Assembly (NCBI RefSeq): GCF_017471675.1
Contig: NZ_JAFUSK010000066.1
Coordinates: forward strand, 1-64,000
Direction: 5' to 3'
Length of the DNA stretch: 64,000 nt
Origin: Pseudobutyrivibrio sp.
GTDB lineage: Bacteria; Bacillota; Clostridia; Lachnospirales; Lachnospiraceae
In this document: piece after piece, positions 18,695-27,776 of the stretch
Layout of the letters: each line of letters starts with the position of its first letter
Numbering within the stretch: the stretch's first letter is position 1
The notes under the pieces: model-generated
The model's database searches: none
Seen by the model: the letters and a program-made list of their open reading frames with translations, nothing else
What the model was told of the DNA's origin: nothing
Made by a program: the position numbers and the translations under genes

Positions 18695-18727
18695 CAAATT
18701 GAGAAAAATAATCAACAAGGCGGTTAG

Positions 18728-18793
18728 TCACCTATAACCTATTGACTTAGTAGGTTATAGGTGATATTTTCATTTACAGACTAGGTTGATAGG
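18728..18793 (+). promoter_or_regulatory. nifS-suf promoter embedded in a perfect dyad, with inverted sulfur motif
   Basis: TTGACT (18742-18747), a 17-nt spacer and TATTTT (18765-18770) form a sigma-A promoter. The arms TCACCTATAACCTA (18728-18741) and its exact reverse complement (18751-18764) enclose the -35 box and fill the spacer, so a bound dimer would block RNA polymerase. ACTAGGTTGATAGG (18780-18793) is the reverse complement of the CCTATCAACCTAG motif found at three other promoters here. The dyad followed by TATTTT could also act as a terminator for putP. Confidence 0.75.
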
Positions 18794-18833
18794 TAAGACT
18801 TATCTTCAACCACATGATAAGGAAATGAAAATT

Positions 18834-20027
18834 ATGTTTGTTTATGCTGATAATGCGGCTACTACAGCTGTTAGTAAAAAGGTAGTAGATGCTATGGTTC
18901 CATATTTTTCAGAAATATATGGTAATCCATCAAGCTTATACTCAGTGGGGCAAAAAGCTAAAGATGCATTAGAAGAGTCCCGGGAAAAAATAGCCAAAAT
19001 CATTGGCGCAAAGCCAAAAGAAATATACTTTACCTCTGGTGGAAGTGAATCTGATAATCAAGCTATTATTTCAGCTGCTCGCCTAGGAGCTAAAGAAGGT
19101 AAGAAACACATTATTTCTTCTAAATTCGAACATCATGCAGTTCTTCATACTCTTGATACTCTTGAAAAAGAAGGATTCGAAATCACTCTTGTGGATGTTC
19201 ATTCAAATGGTATTGTTGACCCGGTTGAGATTGAAAAAGCAATCAGGGAAGATACAGCACTTGTCACCATCATGTATGTTAATAATGAAATTGGTACGAT
19301 TCAACCTATAGAGGAAATAGGAAGAATTTGCCGCGACAAGAATGTATTGTTTCACACAGATGCAGTGCAGGCGGTAAGTCATGTGCACATTAATGTGAAG
19401 GAGCAAAATATTGATATGCTTTCCATATCAGCTCACAAGTTCCACGGGCCAAAGGGTGTAGGGGTGTTATACGCCAAAAATGGAGTGACTTTAACAAGCA
19501 TCATTAACGGTGGAGCCCAAGAGAGAGGAAAGAGGGCTGGTACAGAAAATATAGCAGGCATTGTTGGAATGACTGTAGCCTTGGAAGATGCAGTTTCAAG
19601 AATTGATGAAAACAATGCAAATCTTTCACTGCTTCAGGACAAATTAATCGAAGGATTAAAAAAGATTCCATACTCAAACATAAATGGAGATTTGGAAAAG
19701 CGAATAAAGTCAAATGTTAATATTTCTTTTGAAGGGGTAGAAGGCGAATCACTACTACTGCTTTTAGACCAAAAGGGAATTGCGGTTTCATCTGGTTCAG
19801 CATGTAGTTCAGGGTCAATTGATCCAAGCCACGTACTAATTGCTATAGGTCTTCCTTCAGAGGTGGCCCACAGTTCACTTCGTATTACATTAGGTGAGGA
19901 TGCCACAGAAGAGCAAATAGATTATATCGTAAATACGGTAACAGAGATAGTTGAATATCTTAGAGGGTTTTCACCATTCTGGGATGAGATGATGAGTGGA
20001 AAAAGACCACATATATTTGAGAATTAA
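18834..20027 (+). CDS. nifS: cysteine desulfurase, IscS/NifS type
   Basis: The PLP enzyme removes sulfur from cysteine as an enzyme-bound persulfide for Fe-S assembly or other sulfur transfers. I choose ATG 18834 (397 residues) because AAGGA is 10 nt upstream and the product then begins MFVYADNAATT, the standard NifS start. The PLP lysine lies in SAHKFHGPKG and the catalytic Cys in SSGSACSSGS, the long-loop (class I) form. It leads the suf operon, although a class II desulfurase (sufS) is encoded four genes on. Confidence 0.93.
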   Translation: MFVYADNAATTAVSKKVVDAMVPYFSEIYGNPSSLYSVGQKAKDALEESREKIAKIIGAKPKEIYFTSGGSESDNQAIISAARLGAKEGKKHIISSKFEHHAVLHTLDTLEKEGFEITLVDVHSNGIVDPVEIEKAIREDTALVTIMYVNNEIGTIQPIEEIGRICRDKNVLFHTDAVQAVSHVHINVKEQNIDMLSISAHKFHGPKGVGVLYAKNGVTLTSIINGGAQERGKRAGTENIAGIVGMTVALEDAVSRIDENNANLSLLQDKLIEGLKKIPYSNINGDLEKRIKSNVNISFEGVEGESLLLLLDQKGIAVSSGSACSSGSIDPSHVLIAIGLPSEVAHSSLRITLGEDATEEQIDYIVNTVTEIVEYLRGFSPFWDEMMSGKRPHIFEN

Positions 20028-20053
20028 TTGGACTGTGATTGGAGGTATAAAAT

Positions 20054-20797
20054 ATGTCTGAGTTATTAAAAGTAAATGATTTACATGTCAGTGTAGAGGA
20101 TGGAGAAATCCTTCACGGCATTAATCTTAGTGTGAATCCTGGAGAGACCCACGTTATTATGGGACCAAACGGTGCAGGTAAATCTACACTGGGATATTCT
20201 ATTATGGGTAACAACCACTATCAGGTTAATAGTGGTAAGATTTTCTTTAAGGGAGAGGATATAACTGAACTAAGTGCTACTGATAGAGCAAAGTCAGGAA
20301 TCTTCCTTACATTCCAGAATCCTATAGAAATTCCTGGAATCTCACTTTCTAATTTTATCAAAAATGCTTACGATACCAAAAATGGAAGTCGTTCAAAATT
20401 ATGGGATTTTAGAAAGCTTCTTGAAAAATACATGGAGAAATTGAACATGGATAAATCTTATGCTAACAGAGATTTAAATGTTGGATTTTCCGGTGGAGAG
20501 AAGAAGAAGGCAGAAATTCTTCAAATGCTTATGTTAAAGCCTGATCTTGCTATTCTTGATGAGACTGATTCTGGTCTTGATGTTGATGCAGTAAGAACTG
20601 TTTCAGATGGTGTAAAAGCATTTCATGAAAATGGTGATGGAGCCTTAGTTATTATTACACATAGCACACGTATCTTAGAGTCCCTGGATGTTGACTATAC
20701 CCACATCCTTGTAAACGGCAAGATTGTGGCTACAGGTGATGCAAGCCTTGTTGATGAGATAAATGCTAATGGTTTTGAGAAATATTTAGAGGACTAA
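20054..20797 (+). CDS. sufC: Fe-S assembly ATPase SufC
   Basis: The 247-residue ABC-type ATPase energises the SufBCD scaffold. It has Walker A GPNGAGKST, signature FSGGEKKKAE and Walker B LAILDETDSGLD, with the SufC-typical DSGLDVDAVR. GGAGG precedes the ATG, and sufB begins one base after its stop. Confidence 0.97.
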   Translation: MSELLKVNDLHVSVEDGEILHGINLSVNPGETHVIMGPNGAGKSTLGYSIMGNNHYQVNSGKIFFKGEDITELSATDRAKSGIFLTFQNPIEIPGISLSNFIKNAYDTKNGSRSKLWDFRKLLEKYMEKLNMDKSYANRDLNVGFSGGEKKKAEILQMLMLKPDLAILDETDSGLDVDAVRTVSDGVKAFHENGDGALVIITHSTRILESLDVDYTHILVNGKIVATGDASLVDEINANGFEKYLED

Positions 20798-20798
20798 G

Positions 20799-22214
20799 AT
20801 GGAAAAGAAAGAAAAAACATATGTCGAAGATGTAGACCGCAGCCTTTATGATTTCAGAAATGTTGATGAGGATGTTTACAAGGTTGAGGAAGGTCTTACA
20901 CCTGAGATAGTTAAGCAAATATCAAAAGAAAAAAATGATCCAGAATGGATGACTGAATTTAGATTGAAGTCGCTGGAAATATATAATAACAAGCCAATGT
21001 CAAACTGGGGTCCACCAATTGATGGCCTTGATATTGACAACATAGTTACATACGTTAAGCCAAAGAATAATAAGATGAGCGCCGATTGGAATGAGGTTCC
21101 AGAAGATATCAAAAGCACTTTTGAAAAGCTTGGTATTCCTCAGGCAGAAAGAGAATCCTTAGCTGGTGTTGGTGCTCAGTATGATTCGGAGCTTGTGTAC
21201 CACAATGTAAGAGAAGAGGTAGCAGCACAGGGTGTTATCTATACTGATTTGGAATCTGCAATGCATGGTGAATATGCAGATATGATTAAAGAGCATTTTA
21301 TGAAGCTGATAACTCCAGATGACCATAAATTTGCAGCGCTTCATGGGGCAGTATGGTCAGGAGGAAGTTTTGTATATGTTCCACCTGGCGTATCAGTAGA
21401 GATACCATTACAGTCTTATTTTAGACTTAATGCACCAGGCGCAGGGCAGTTTGAGCATACGCTTATCATCGTTGATGAGGGCGCTGATTTACACTTTATC
21501 GAAGGCTGTTCAGCACCTAAGTACAACGTGGCAAATTTACATGCCGGGGCAGTAGAATTATTTGTTGGTAAAAATGCAAAGCTTAGATATTCTACTATCG
21601 AAAACTGGTCAAAGAATATGTACAACCTTAATACCAAGCGTGCAGTTGTAGAAGAAGGCGGCACAATGGAGTGGGTTTCTGGTTCCTTTGGTTCACATAC
21701 TTCATACCTGTATCCTATGACAATATTAAAGGGAGATGATTCCAAGGTAGAATTCACTGGTATTACCTTTGCAGGTGAGGGACAGGATCTTGATACAGGA
21801 CTTAAGGTAGTTCATGTAGGAGAGAGAACTCTTTCTACTGTAAATACCAAGTCTATATCAAAGAGCGGTGGTATAAGCACATTTAGAAGTGCTGTAGTTA
21901 TCGGTCCAAAAGCAAAAGGAGCTAAATCTGCAGTAGATTGTTCATCATTGATGCTTGATGATATTTCACGTTCAGATACCATACCTGTTATGGAAGTAAA
22001 TTGTGATGATGCAGATGTGGGACATGAGGCAAAGATTGGTCGTATTTCCGATGAAGCCATATTCTATTTAATGAGCCGTGGTATATCTGAAGAAGATGCC
22101 AGAGCTATGATAGTTAGTGGTTTTGCTGACAATGTTTCAAAGGAACTTCCACTTGAATATGCGGTGGAGATGAATAATTTAATTCGTATTGAGATGGTAG
22201 GTTCAATTGGCTAA
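20799..22214 (+). CDS. sufB: Fe-S scaffold protein SufB
   Basis: The 471-residue beta-helix scaffold builds nascent Fe-S clusters with SufC and SufD. It shows the SufB marks VYVPPGVSVEIPLQSYFR, IEGCSAP and the C-terminal EVNCDDADVGHEAKIGRISDEAIFYLMSRG. Length and motif order match Firmicute SufB. It is tightly coupled to sufC. Confidence 0.97.
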   Translation: MEKKEKTYVEDVDRSLYDFRNVDEDVYKVEEGLTPEIVKQISKEKNDPEWMTEFRLKSLEIYNNKPMSNWGPPIDGLDIDNIVTYVKPKNNKMSADWNEVPEDIKSTFEKLGIPQAERESLAGVGAQYDSELVYHNVREEVAAQGVIYTDLESAMHGEYADMIKEHFMKLITPDDHKFAALHGAVWSGGSFVYVPPGVSVEIPLQSYFRLNAPGAGQFEHTLIIVDEGADLHFIEGCSAPKYNVANLHAGAVELFVGKNAKLRYSTIENWSKNMYNLNTKRAVVEEGGTMEWVSGSFGSHTSYLYPMTILKGDDSKVEFTGITFAGEGQDLDTGLKVVHVGERTLSTVNTKSISKSGGISTFRSAVVIGPKAKGAKSAVDCSSLMLDDISRSDTIPVMEVNCDDADVGHEAKIGRISDEAIFYLMSRGISEEDARAMIVSGFADNVSKELPLEYAVEMNNLIRIEMVGSIG

Positions 22215-22226
22215 AGGAGTGATTTC

Positions 22227-23264
22227 ATGGATTTAAAAATAAACAAATTGCCAGTTCCTACCTGGAATTGGTTAAAGGTAAATGATTATCAGGTAGCTAT
22301 ACCTGAGGAAATTAATGAAGCATCCTACAGGATAAATACAAAGGATGTAAATCTACAGTCTGTACAATCATTTGCAGATGTTAGCTTAGAAGGAATTGAA
22401 ATTGGCGCAGGAAATGAGTTCAAATCCATTTCCGACAAAAATAGTGCTAAAGTCTGTGCAGTAAACGTAAATAAGGATACAGTAGTTAAAGAGCCTATTC
22501 GTATTGACTTTGATTATTCAAAGGAAGAAAATGCTTTCTCTAAATTTGCAATTAAATTAGAGAACAAATCAGAACTTACAGTAATTATAAACTTCAAGGG
22601 CAATCCTTCTTTTGGTGGTAATGATATTAGATTTTCTGTTGCAGAAGATGCACATCTGACAGTTGTGGAGATATTCGATTTCGAGGATAATTCTAATTTC
22701 ATTGATAGCATAGGTGGCAGTTTAGAGAAAATCGGCGGATTAAAGTTGATGCAACTTAACAGAGGTTTAGGTAATGTTGCTCTTAGCTGTTACACTGATT
22801 TAGTCGGAGACAAGAGCACTCTTGATATAGACACTGGATATTTAGTTCGAGGTAATGATCGCCTGGATATTAACTATGTTGCAAAGCATAGAGGAGTAAG
22901 TACTGATTCTAAAATAAAGGCCAGTGGAGTCTTAAGAGACAACGCTACCAAGACTTTCCGCGGTACAATTGATTTTATCAAAGGAGCAAAACATGCTACT
23001 GGCGATGAGCGTGAAGATGTTCTGCTTATGAATGAGGGAGTTCATAATAATACAGTACCACTTATTCTATGTGCAGAAGAGGACGTGGAAGGTGGACATG
23101 GAGCGACAATAGGAAAAATATCTGATGAAATCCTATATTATTTTGAGGCGCGAGGAATTCCTGAAGATATGGTGAATGAATTGATGGCTCAATCTAAATT
23201 AGATGCAGTAAGTGGACGCATCCCTGATGAAGTTACAAAAGAACAGTTGTTGAATCGTGATTAA
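22227..23264 (+). CDS. sufD: Fe-S assembly protein SufD
   Basis: The 345-residue paralogue of SufB forms the SufBC2D complex. The C-terminal half retains the family core (KTFRGTIDFIKGAKHATGDER; EEDVEGGHGATIGKISDEILYYFEARGIPEDM). The N-terminal half is shorter and more divergent than in enteric SufD, as is usual in Clostridia. AAAGGAG precedes the start. Confidence 0.93.
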   Translation: MDLKINKLPVPTWNWLKVNDYQVAIPEEINEASYRINTKDVNLQSVQSFADVSLEGIEIGAGNEFKSISDKNSAKVCAVNVNKDTVVKEPIRIDFDYSKEENAFSKFAIKLENKSELTVIINFKGNPSFGGNDIRFSVAEDAHLTVVEIFDFEDNSNFIDSIGGSLEKIGGLKLMQLNRGLGNVALSCYTDLVGDKSTLDIDTGYLVRGNDRLDINYVAKHRGVSTDSKIKASGVLRDNATKTFRGTIDFIKGAKHATGDEREDVLLMNEGVHNNTVPLILCAEEDVEGGHGATIGKISDEILYYFEARGIPEDMVNELMAQSKLDAVSGRIPDEVTKEQLLNRD

Positions 23265-23275
23265 GAGGACCTGAT

Positions 23276-24496
23276 ATGATTGATGTAAAGGAGATTAGAA
23301 AGGATTTTCCTTTCTTTGATAATACAAAACTGGCATATTTAGATAATTCGGCTACCAGCCAACGCCCAAGGGCAGTGGTAGAAGCAGTAGCAGACTACGA
23401 ATATTATCATAATTCAAATCCATTTAGAGGATTATATGAGCTATCTATTGATGCTACTGACAGGTATGAGGCGGCAAGAAAAAAGGTGGCAGATTTTGTA
23501 AACGCAGCAAGTGAAAACGAGATTATTTTTACCAGAAACGCTTCTGAAAGTCTTAATCTTGTAGCTTATTCTTTAAGTGAAATGGTTTTGAATGAAGGGG
23601 ACGAGATTATTACTACTGTAGTGGAACATCATAGTAATATGCTTCCATGGCGCTTAGCAGCAAAGAAGCATAATGCTACAATTAAGTACTTGAAGGTACA
23701 GGATGATGGTAGTTTTGATATTGAAGATTTAAAAGCTTTGCTATCTCCTAAGACTAAGATAGTTGCTATGACAGCTATGTCTAATGTATATGGCAGGGTT
23801 ATAGATATTAAAGCCTTTGCAAAGGTAGTACACGACGCGGGTGCTTATTTTGTAGTGGATGGTGCCCAGTCTGTGCCACATTCAAAAACTGATGTGCAGG
23901 ACCTCGATGTAGATTTTCTTGCATTTTCAGGACATAAGATGTTGGCCCCAATGGGAATAGGTGTACTCTATGGCAAGCTTGATATTTTAGAAAAGATGCC
24001 ACCATTTTTGTCAGGTGGAGAGATGATAGAGTATGTTACTTTTGATGATATTACATTTGCCCATTCACCTCATAGGTTTGAAGCGGGAACAGTAAATGCA
24101 GGGGGTGCTATAGGCCTTGCTGCTGCTATAGACTACATACAATCTATCGGTATCGAAAATATTGCAAATAGGGAGTTAAGCCTTACAAAGCTGGCTTTAG
24201 ATGAGATAAAAAATATTCCTCATGTGACTGTACTTGGTTCGGATAAAGCAGAAGATCATCATGGCATAATCACATTTAAGATAGATGGGGTACATCCACA
24301 TGATATTGCAGCCATTATGGCAGACAATAATGTGGCGGTTCGAGCCGGCCATCATTGCGCTGAACCACTACACCACTTCATAGAGATTCCTTCTACCACT
24401 AGAGCAAGCATTATGTTCTACAATACAGAGGATGAGGTTATGCAATTCGTAAATACGTTAAAGCGCATTAGACCTATGATGGGATATGAGGATTAA
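23276..24496 (+). CDS. sufS: cysteine desulfurase SufS
   Basis: The 406-residue class II cysteine desulfurase passes persulfide sulfur to SufU. It begins with IRKDFPFFDN...YLDNSATSQRP, has the PLP lysine in FSGHKMLAPMGIG and the catalytic Cys in VRAGHHCAEPL. It lies directly before its partner sufU. Confidence 0.97.
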   Translation: MIDVKEIRKDFPFFDNTKLAYLDNSATSQRPRAVVEAVADYEYYHNSNPFRGLYELSIDATDRYEAARKKVADFVNAASENEIIFTRNASESLNLVAYSLSEMVLNEGDEIITTVVEHHSNMLPWRLAAKKHNATIKYLKVQDDGSFDIEDLKALLSPKTKIVAMTAMSNVYGRVIDIKAFAKVVHDAGAYFVVDGAQSVPHSKTDVQDLDVDFLAFSGHKMLAPMGIGVLYGKLDILEKMPPFLSGGEMIEYVTFDDITFAHSPHRFEAGTVNAGGAIGLAAAIDYIQSIGIENIANRELSLTKLALDEIKNIPHVTVLGSDKAEDHHGIITFKIDGVHPHDIAAIMADNNVAVRAGHHCAEPLHHFIEIPSTTRASIMFYNTEDEVMQFVNTLKRIRPMMGYED

Positions 24497-24506
24497 GAGG
24501 TAAATA

Positions 24507-24962
24507 ATGGAAAACAGAACTTTTTATAATGAGATTTTAACTGAACATAATATACATCCTTTGCACAAATTTAAAATGATTAATCCAAAGAATTCTCTTA
24601 GAGGTGTTAATCCTTCCTGCGGTGATGATATTACATTACAGTTAAATGTATCTGATGATGGGGTTATTGAAGATGGAGCATTCTTCGGAGATGGATGTGC
24701 CATTTCTCAGGCCAGTGCTGATATCATGCTTGACATGATTCTTGGAAAATCCGTTGAGGAAGCATTGGCTTTAAAGGATACTTTCCTTAAAATGATAAAG
24801 GATCAGGTTACCGAAGAGGAGCTTGAGCTTTTGGAGGAAGCAGGTGCATTGCAGGATATTTCACACATGCCATCAAGAGTAAAATGTGCAGTTTTAGGCT
24901 GGCATACATTGGAAGAAATATTAAAAAATGGCTCCGACAAAACTTCAGTTACAACAGAATAG
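24507..24962 (+). CDS. sufU: zinc-dependent sulfurtransferase SufU
   Basis: The 151-residue protein accepts persulfide from SufS. Zn ligands typical of SufU are present: Cys38 and Asp40 (SCGDD), Cys64 (GDGCAIS) and Cys127 (VKCAVLGW). The Gly-Asp-Gly-Cys-Ala stretch and the insertion before the last Cys separate it from IscU. It ends the operon before a terminator at about 24975-25020. Confidence 0.95.
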   Translation: MENRTFYNEILTEHNIHPLHKFKMINPKNSLRGVNPSCGDDITLQLNVSDDGVIEDGAFFGDGCAISQASADIMLDMILGKSVEEALALKDTFLKMIKDQVTEEELELLEEAGALQDISHMPSRVKCAVLGWHTLEEILKNGSDKTSVTTE

Positions 24963-24974
24963 GTTAGATTATAT

Positions 24975-25020
24975 ATTCCTGTAGATGTCTTAACAGATGC
25001 CTACAGGCATTTTATTTTTT
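24975..25020 (+). terminator. intrinsic terminator after sufU
   Basis: CCTGTAG and CTACAGG form a stem (inner bases partly pair), followed by CATTTTATTTTTT. It ends the suf transcript. Confidence 0.75.
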
Positions 25021-25047
25021 GGAAAAAGTCTTATTATTAATTGAATT

Positions 25048-25129
25048 TATAGCTAGCTCTCAGTTTTGGCAGTAACTAGAAGTATTGACTCGATAAAACG
25101 TGTAGTCTATAATCCTATCAACCTAGTAG
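25048..25129 (+). promoter_or_regulatory. sulfur-regulon promoter A (Cys leader/metK/nitrogenase-like operon)
   Basis: TTGACT (25085-25090), a 17-nt spacer and TATAAT (25108-25113) form a near-consensus promoter. CCTATCAACCTAGTAG (25114-25129) follows the -10 box directly, over the expected start site. GCTAGCTCT ends exactly 24 nt before the -35, the same distance as at promoters B and C. At B and C that stretch is the right arm of the upstream terminator hairpin; here the left arm is missing. Confidence 0.85.
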
Positions 25130-25164
25130 TTAAGAGATGCAGAAAAGAAAGGATTGTATTCATT

Positions 25165-25260
25165 ATGACATACACAATGTTACAGGATATGAATAGATTA
25201 GATGTTATGGAGTGTTGTCAGTCCTTCTGTTGTTGCAAAAGAAAATACGTAGGTGAGTAA
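25165..25260 (+). CDS. Cys-rich leader peptide (31 aa), probable attenuation ORF
   Basis: This short frame encodes a 31-residue peptide with five Cys codons in a nine-residue stretch (MECCQSFCCCK). It lies about 40 nt inside the transcript from promoter A and is followed by a strong intrinsic terminator (25290-25339) before the structural genes. That order is the classic layout of a translation-dependent attenuator sensing charged tRNA-Cys. AAAGGA precedes the ATG at a slightly long spacing (about 12 nt). The peptide has no other recognisable function. Confidence 0.75.
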   Translation: MTYTMLQDMNRLDVMECCQSFCCCKRKYVGE

Positions 25261-25289
25261 AAGCTGATAGATTTATATGTATGTAAACT

Positions 25290-25339
25290 AAGACTTAAAT
25301 CCAAGGCTTTTGCAAAAAGATTTGGATTTAAGTCTTTTT
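25290..25339 (+). terminator. leader terminator (attenuator)
   Basis: A perfect 15-bp stem (25290-25304 with 25322-25336) closes a 17-nt loop and runs into TTTTT. It lies between the Cys-rich leader ORF and the yezD-like gene of the same transcript, so read-through must be permitted under some condition. I could not identify a convincing antiterminator by eye. Confidence 0.85.
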
Positions 25340-25359
25340 GTATGTAAAGGGAGAAAAAT

Positions 25360-25503
25360 ATGGCGCAAACAAGAAACGTAACAGAAGATGAGCTGGCAAA
25401 GATAAAAGAATTCATTGAGACTATAGAATTTGGCTCAGTAAACATCATTATTCAAGATGGCAAGATAGTCCAGATTGATAAAAGTGAAAAGATAAGAATA
25501 TAA
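25360..25503 (+). CDS. yezD: YezD-like small protein (DUF2292)
   Basis: The 47-residue protein has ELAKIKEFIETIEFGSVNIIIQDGKIVQIDKSEKIRI, matching the YezD/DUF2292 family: an N-terminal helix, then a short beta hairpin with the conserved GSV-x-I-x-I-x-DG-x-I-x-QI pattern. Family members are frequently linked to sulfate/sulfonate transport and sulfur-assimilation genes; the biochemical role is unknown. GGGAG precedes the ATG. It is the first structural gene after the Cys attenuator. Confidence 0.85.
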   Translation: MAQTRNVTEDELAKIKEFIETIEFGSVNIIIQDGKIVQIDKSEKIRI

Positions 25504-25516
25504 ACTAAATACGAGG

Positions 25517-25585
25517 GACTGACTAGACAACTAGAGGTTCAAAATCATGGTTTCATTTGCTGTGATTTTGGGCCTCTAGTTTGTT
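25517..25585 (+). terminator. GACTGACTAG-type hairpin element, copy 1
   Basis: The element begins GACTGACTAGACAACTAGAG (25517-25536), where CTAG-ACAA-CTAG can fold on itself. The second CTAGAGG can instead pair with CCTCTAG downstream in an 18-bp stem (25529-25547 with 25563-25582, including two G-U pairs). The T-run is weak (TTTGTTTATAAATATTTTT). It separates yezD from metK. Two further copies lie at 31803 and 34074. Confidence 0.7.
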
Positions 25586-25618
25586 TATAAATATTTTTAT
25601 GAAAAGGAGATAAAAAAT

Positions 25619-26857
25619 ATGGGAAAGTTATTCACATCAGAATCAGTAACGGAAGGACATCCAGACAAAATTGCAGATCAAATTTCTGATGCAATCCTTG
25701 ATGAGCTACTTGCTCAGGATCCATATTCAAGAGTAGCAGCTGAAACAACAGTTGCAACAGGATTGGCACTTGTAGTTGGAGAAATCACAACAAAAGCCTA
25801 TGTGGATATTGCAAAGGTTGCAAAGGAAACAATTAGAGAAATTGGATATGTAAACAATGTAGATGGATACAATGCAGATTCAATTGCAGTTCTTACATCA
25901 ATCGATGAGCAGTCAGCAGATATTGCACTTGGAGTTGATAAGGCATTTGAATCAAAGCAGGAAGGAGCAACAGAGGATTATGGAACAGGAGCTGGTGACC
26001 AGGGAATCATCTTTGGATATGCAACAGATGAGACGGAAGAATATCTTCCACCTGCTATTTCATTTGCTCACAGACTTACACGCCAGCTTACAAAGGTTCG
26101 AAAGGATGGAACACTTCCATACCTTAGACCAGATGGCAAATCCCAGGTAACTGTAGAGTTCGGCGAGGACGGACAGACAGTTGAAAGAATCCACACTATT
26201 GTAATTTCTACTCAGCATGCTGAGGATGTAACACTAGAGCAGATTAGAGAAGATATTATCAAATATGTAATTAAGCCAGTTATTCCAGAGGAGCTCCTTG
26301 ACGAGGACACAATCTACTATGTAAATCCTACAGGCAGATTTGTAATCGGTGGTCCACAGGGTGATGCAGGTCTTACAGGAAGAAAGATTATTGTTGATAC
26401 CTACGGTGGAACAGGACGTCACGGTGGCGGTGCATTCTCTGGTAAGGATCCAACAAAGGTGGACCGCTCAGCAGCATACGCAGCCAGATGGGTGGCAAAG
26501 AACCTGGTTGCAGCAGGTGTTGCAAAGAGATTAGAGGTTGAGCTTGCCTATGCAATCGGCGTAGCAAAGCCAGTATCAATTGCAGTAGATACCTTTGGAA
26601 CGGGGGTAATTGAGGATGAAAAAATTGTTGAAATCATTGAAAAAGTATTTGACCTTAGACCAGCAGCAATCATTGATGCCCTTAATCTTCGTAGGCCAAT
26701 CTACAAACAGACTGCTGCTTATGGACATTTCGGCAGGACCGACGTGGACCTTCCTTGGGAGCATTTAGATAAGGTGGATGAGATTAAGAAATACATAACA
26801 GAAGATTTTAAGATTTCACTGGAGTTTGTAACAGAAGGTGATGCAGTAAGAGTCTAA
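25619..26857 (+). CDS. metK: S-adenosylmethionine synthetase
   Basis: The 412-residue cytosolic enzyme makes SAM from methionine and ATP. It has [36 protein letters not shown], and [23 protein letters not shown]. It is full-length and appears active. There is no SAM-I type riboswitch in front; instead a hairpin element and a Cys attenuator lie upstream. Its placement with a nucleosidase and two radical-SAM-like genes suggests local SAM supply, and it may be an extra copy in the genome. Confidence 0.97.
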   Translation: MGKLFTSESVTEGHPDKIADQISDAILDELLAQDPYSRVAAETTVATGLALVVGEITTKAYVDIAKVAKETIREIGYVNNVDGYNADSIAVLTSIDEQSADIALGVDKAFESKQEGATEDYGTGAGDQGIIFGYATDETEEYLPPAISFAHRLTRQLTKVRKDGTLPYLRPDGKSQVTVEFGEDGQTVERIHTIVISTQHAEDVTLEQIREDIIKYVIKPVIPEELLDEDTIYYVNPTGRFVIGGPQGDAGLTGRKIIVDTYGGTGRHGGGAFSGKDPTKVDRSAAYAARWVAKNLVAAGVAKRLEVELAYAIGVAKPVSIAVDTFGTGVIEDEKIVEIIEKVFDLRPAAIIDALNLRRPIYKQTAAYGHFGRTDVDLPWEHLDKVDEIKKYITEDFKISLEFVTEGDAVRV

Positions 26858-26876
26858 TAGAAAGAGGTAGTAAGAT

Positions 26877-27755
26877 ATGGCAGAGAAAATTGGTAAGCAT
26901 ATAGCAATATATGGAAAGGGTGGAATTGGAAAATCCACAACAACATCAAATATCAGTGCGGCACTGGCAGAGGCTGGCTATAGAGTAATACAGATTGGTT
27001 GCGACCCTAAGAGCGATTCAACAAATACTCTTCGCGGTAACAATTATCTTCCAACAGTTCTTGATAGTTTAAGAGAAGGTAACAAGATTCATCTTGATGA
27101 TATTTCGGTAAAGGGATTTGGTGGAGTACTTTGCATTGAATCAGGTGGTCCAGTTCCAGGTGTAGGATGCGCAGGACGTGGTATTAATGCTGCAGTTAAT
27201 CTTCTTCAGGAGCTTAATCTGTTTGAAGAGTTTAAGCCAGACTATGTATTATACGATGTACTTGGTGATGTAGTTTGCGGTGGATTTGCTGTTCCTATTC
27301 GTGATGGAATTACAGATAGAGCTTATGTTGTATCATCATCTGACTTTATGGCTTTATATGCTGCCAATAATCTTTTCAAGGCTATTAACAAATATGCTCC
27401 AACAGGTGGTGCAAAGCTTGGTGGTGTAATTGCAAATAGTATGAAGCCAGGATATCACAGAGAAATTGTAGATGATTTTGTTGCAAAGACAGGAACAAGT
27501 ATTGCAGGTTATGTAAATCGTTCCTTAGATGTGCAGCAGTCAGAGCTTTATGGCAAGACTGTTATCGAGGCAAAGCCGGAAAGTGCGCAGGCTGATATTT
27601 ATAGAAATCTTGCTAAGTACATTGCGGAAAATGAAAATCTTGTTGTTCCAAATCCACTTGGTTCTTCGGAACTTCGCGATTGGGCAAGAAGCTGGGGCGA
27701 CCGTATATACGATATTGAAAATGGCGTGGTAAACGGAGTAGCTGAGGCTATCTAA
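26877..27755 (+). CDS. nitrogenase reductase-like ATPase (NifH/BchL/CfbC superfamily)
   Basis: The 292-residue protein has the P-loop GKGGIGKST (13-21), the switch-type segment [10 protein letters not shown], and the two [4Fe-4S] ligands Cys98 (GVGCAGRG) and Cys134 ([11 protein letters not shown]) that bridge a homodimer. It would pass electrons to the D/K-like complex encoded next, with ATP hydrolysis, as NifH does. It resembles group IV nitrogenase-like reductases more than true nitrogenase because no nif maturation or FeMo-co genes surround it. GAGGTAG precedes the start. Confidence 0.93.
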   Translation: MAEKIGKHIAIYGKGGIGKSTTTSNISAALAEAGYRVIQIGCDPKSDSTNTLRGNNYLPTVLDSLREGNKIHLDDISVKGFGGVLCIESGGPVPGVGCAGRGINAAVNLLQELNLFEEFKPDYVLYDVLGDVVCGGFAVPIRDGITDRAYVVSSSDFMALYAANNLFKAINKYAPTGGAKLGGVIANSMKPGYHREIVDDFVAKTGTSIAGYVNRSLDVQQSELYGKTVIEAKPESAQADIYRNLAKYIAENENLVVPNPLGSSELRDWARSWGDRIYDIENGVVNGVAEAI

Positions 27756-27776
27756 GTGTGGTAAGGAGGTAATTCT

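Noticed and set aside
18728..18770. Dyad upstream of nifS read only as the putP terminator
   Set aside because: It encloses an ideal TTGACT-N17-TATTTT promoter and is next to the inverted sulfur motif, so an operator reading fits better; a dual role is possible.
25504..25618. SAM-I riboswitch in front of metK
   Set aside because: None of the conserved SAM-I core segments is visible. The gap holds only the GACTGACTAG hairpin element.
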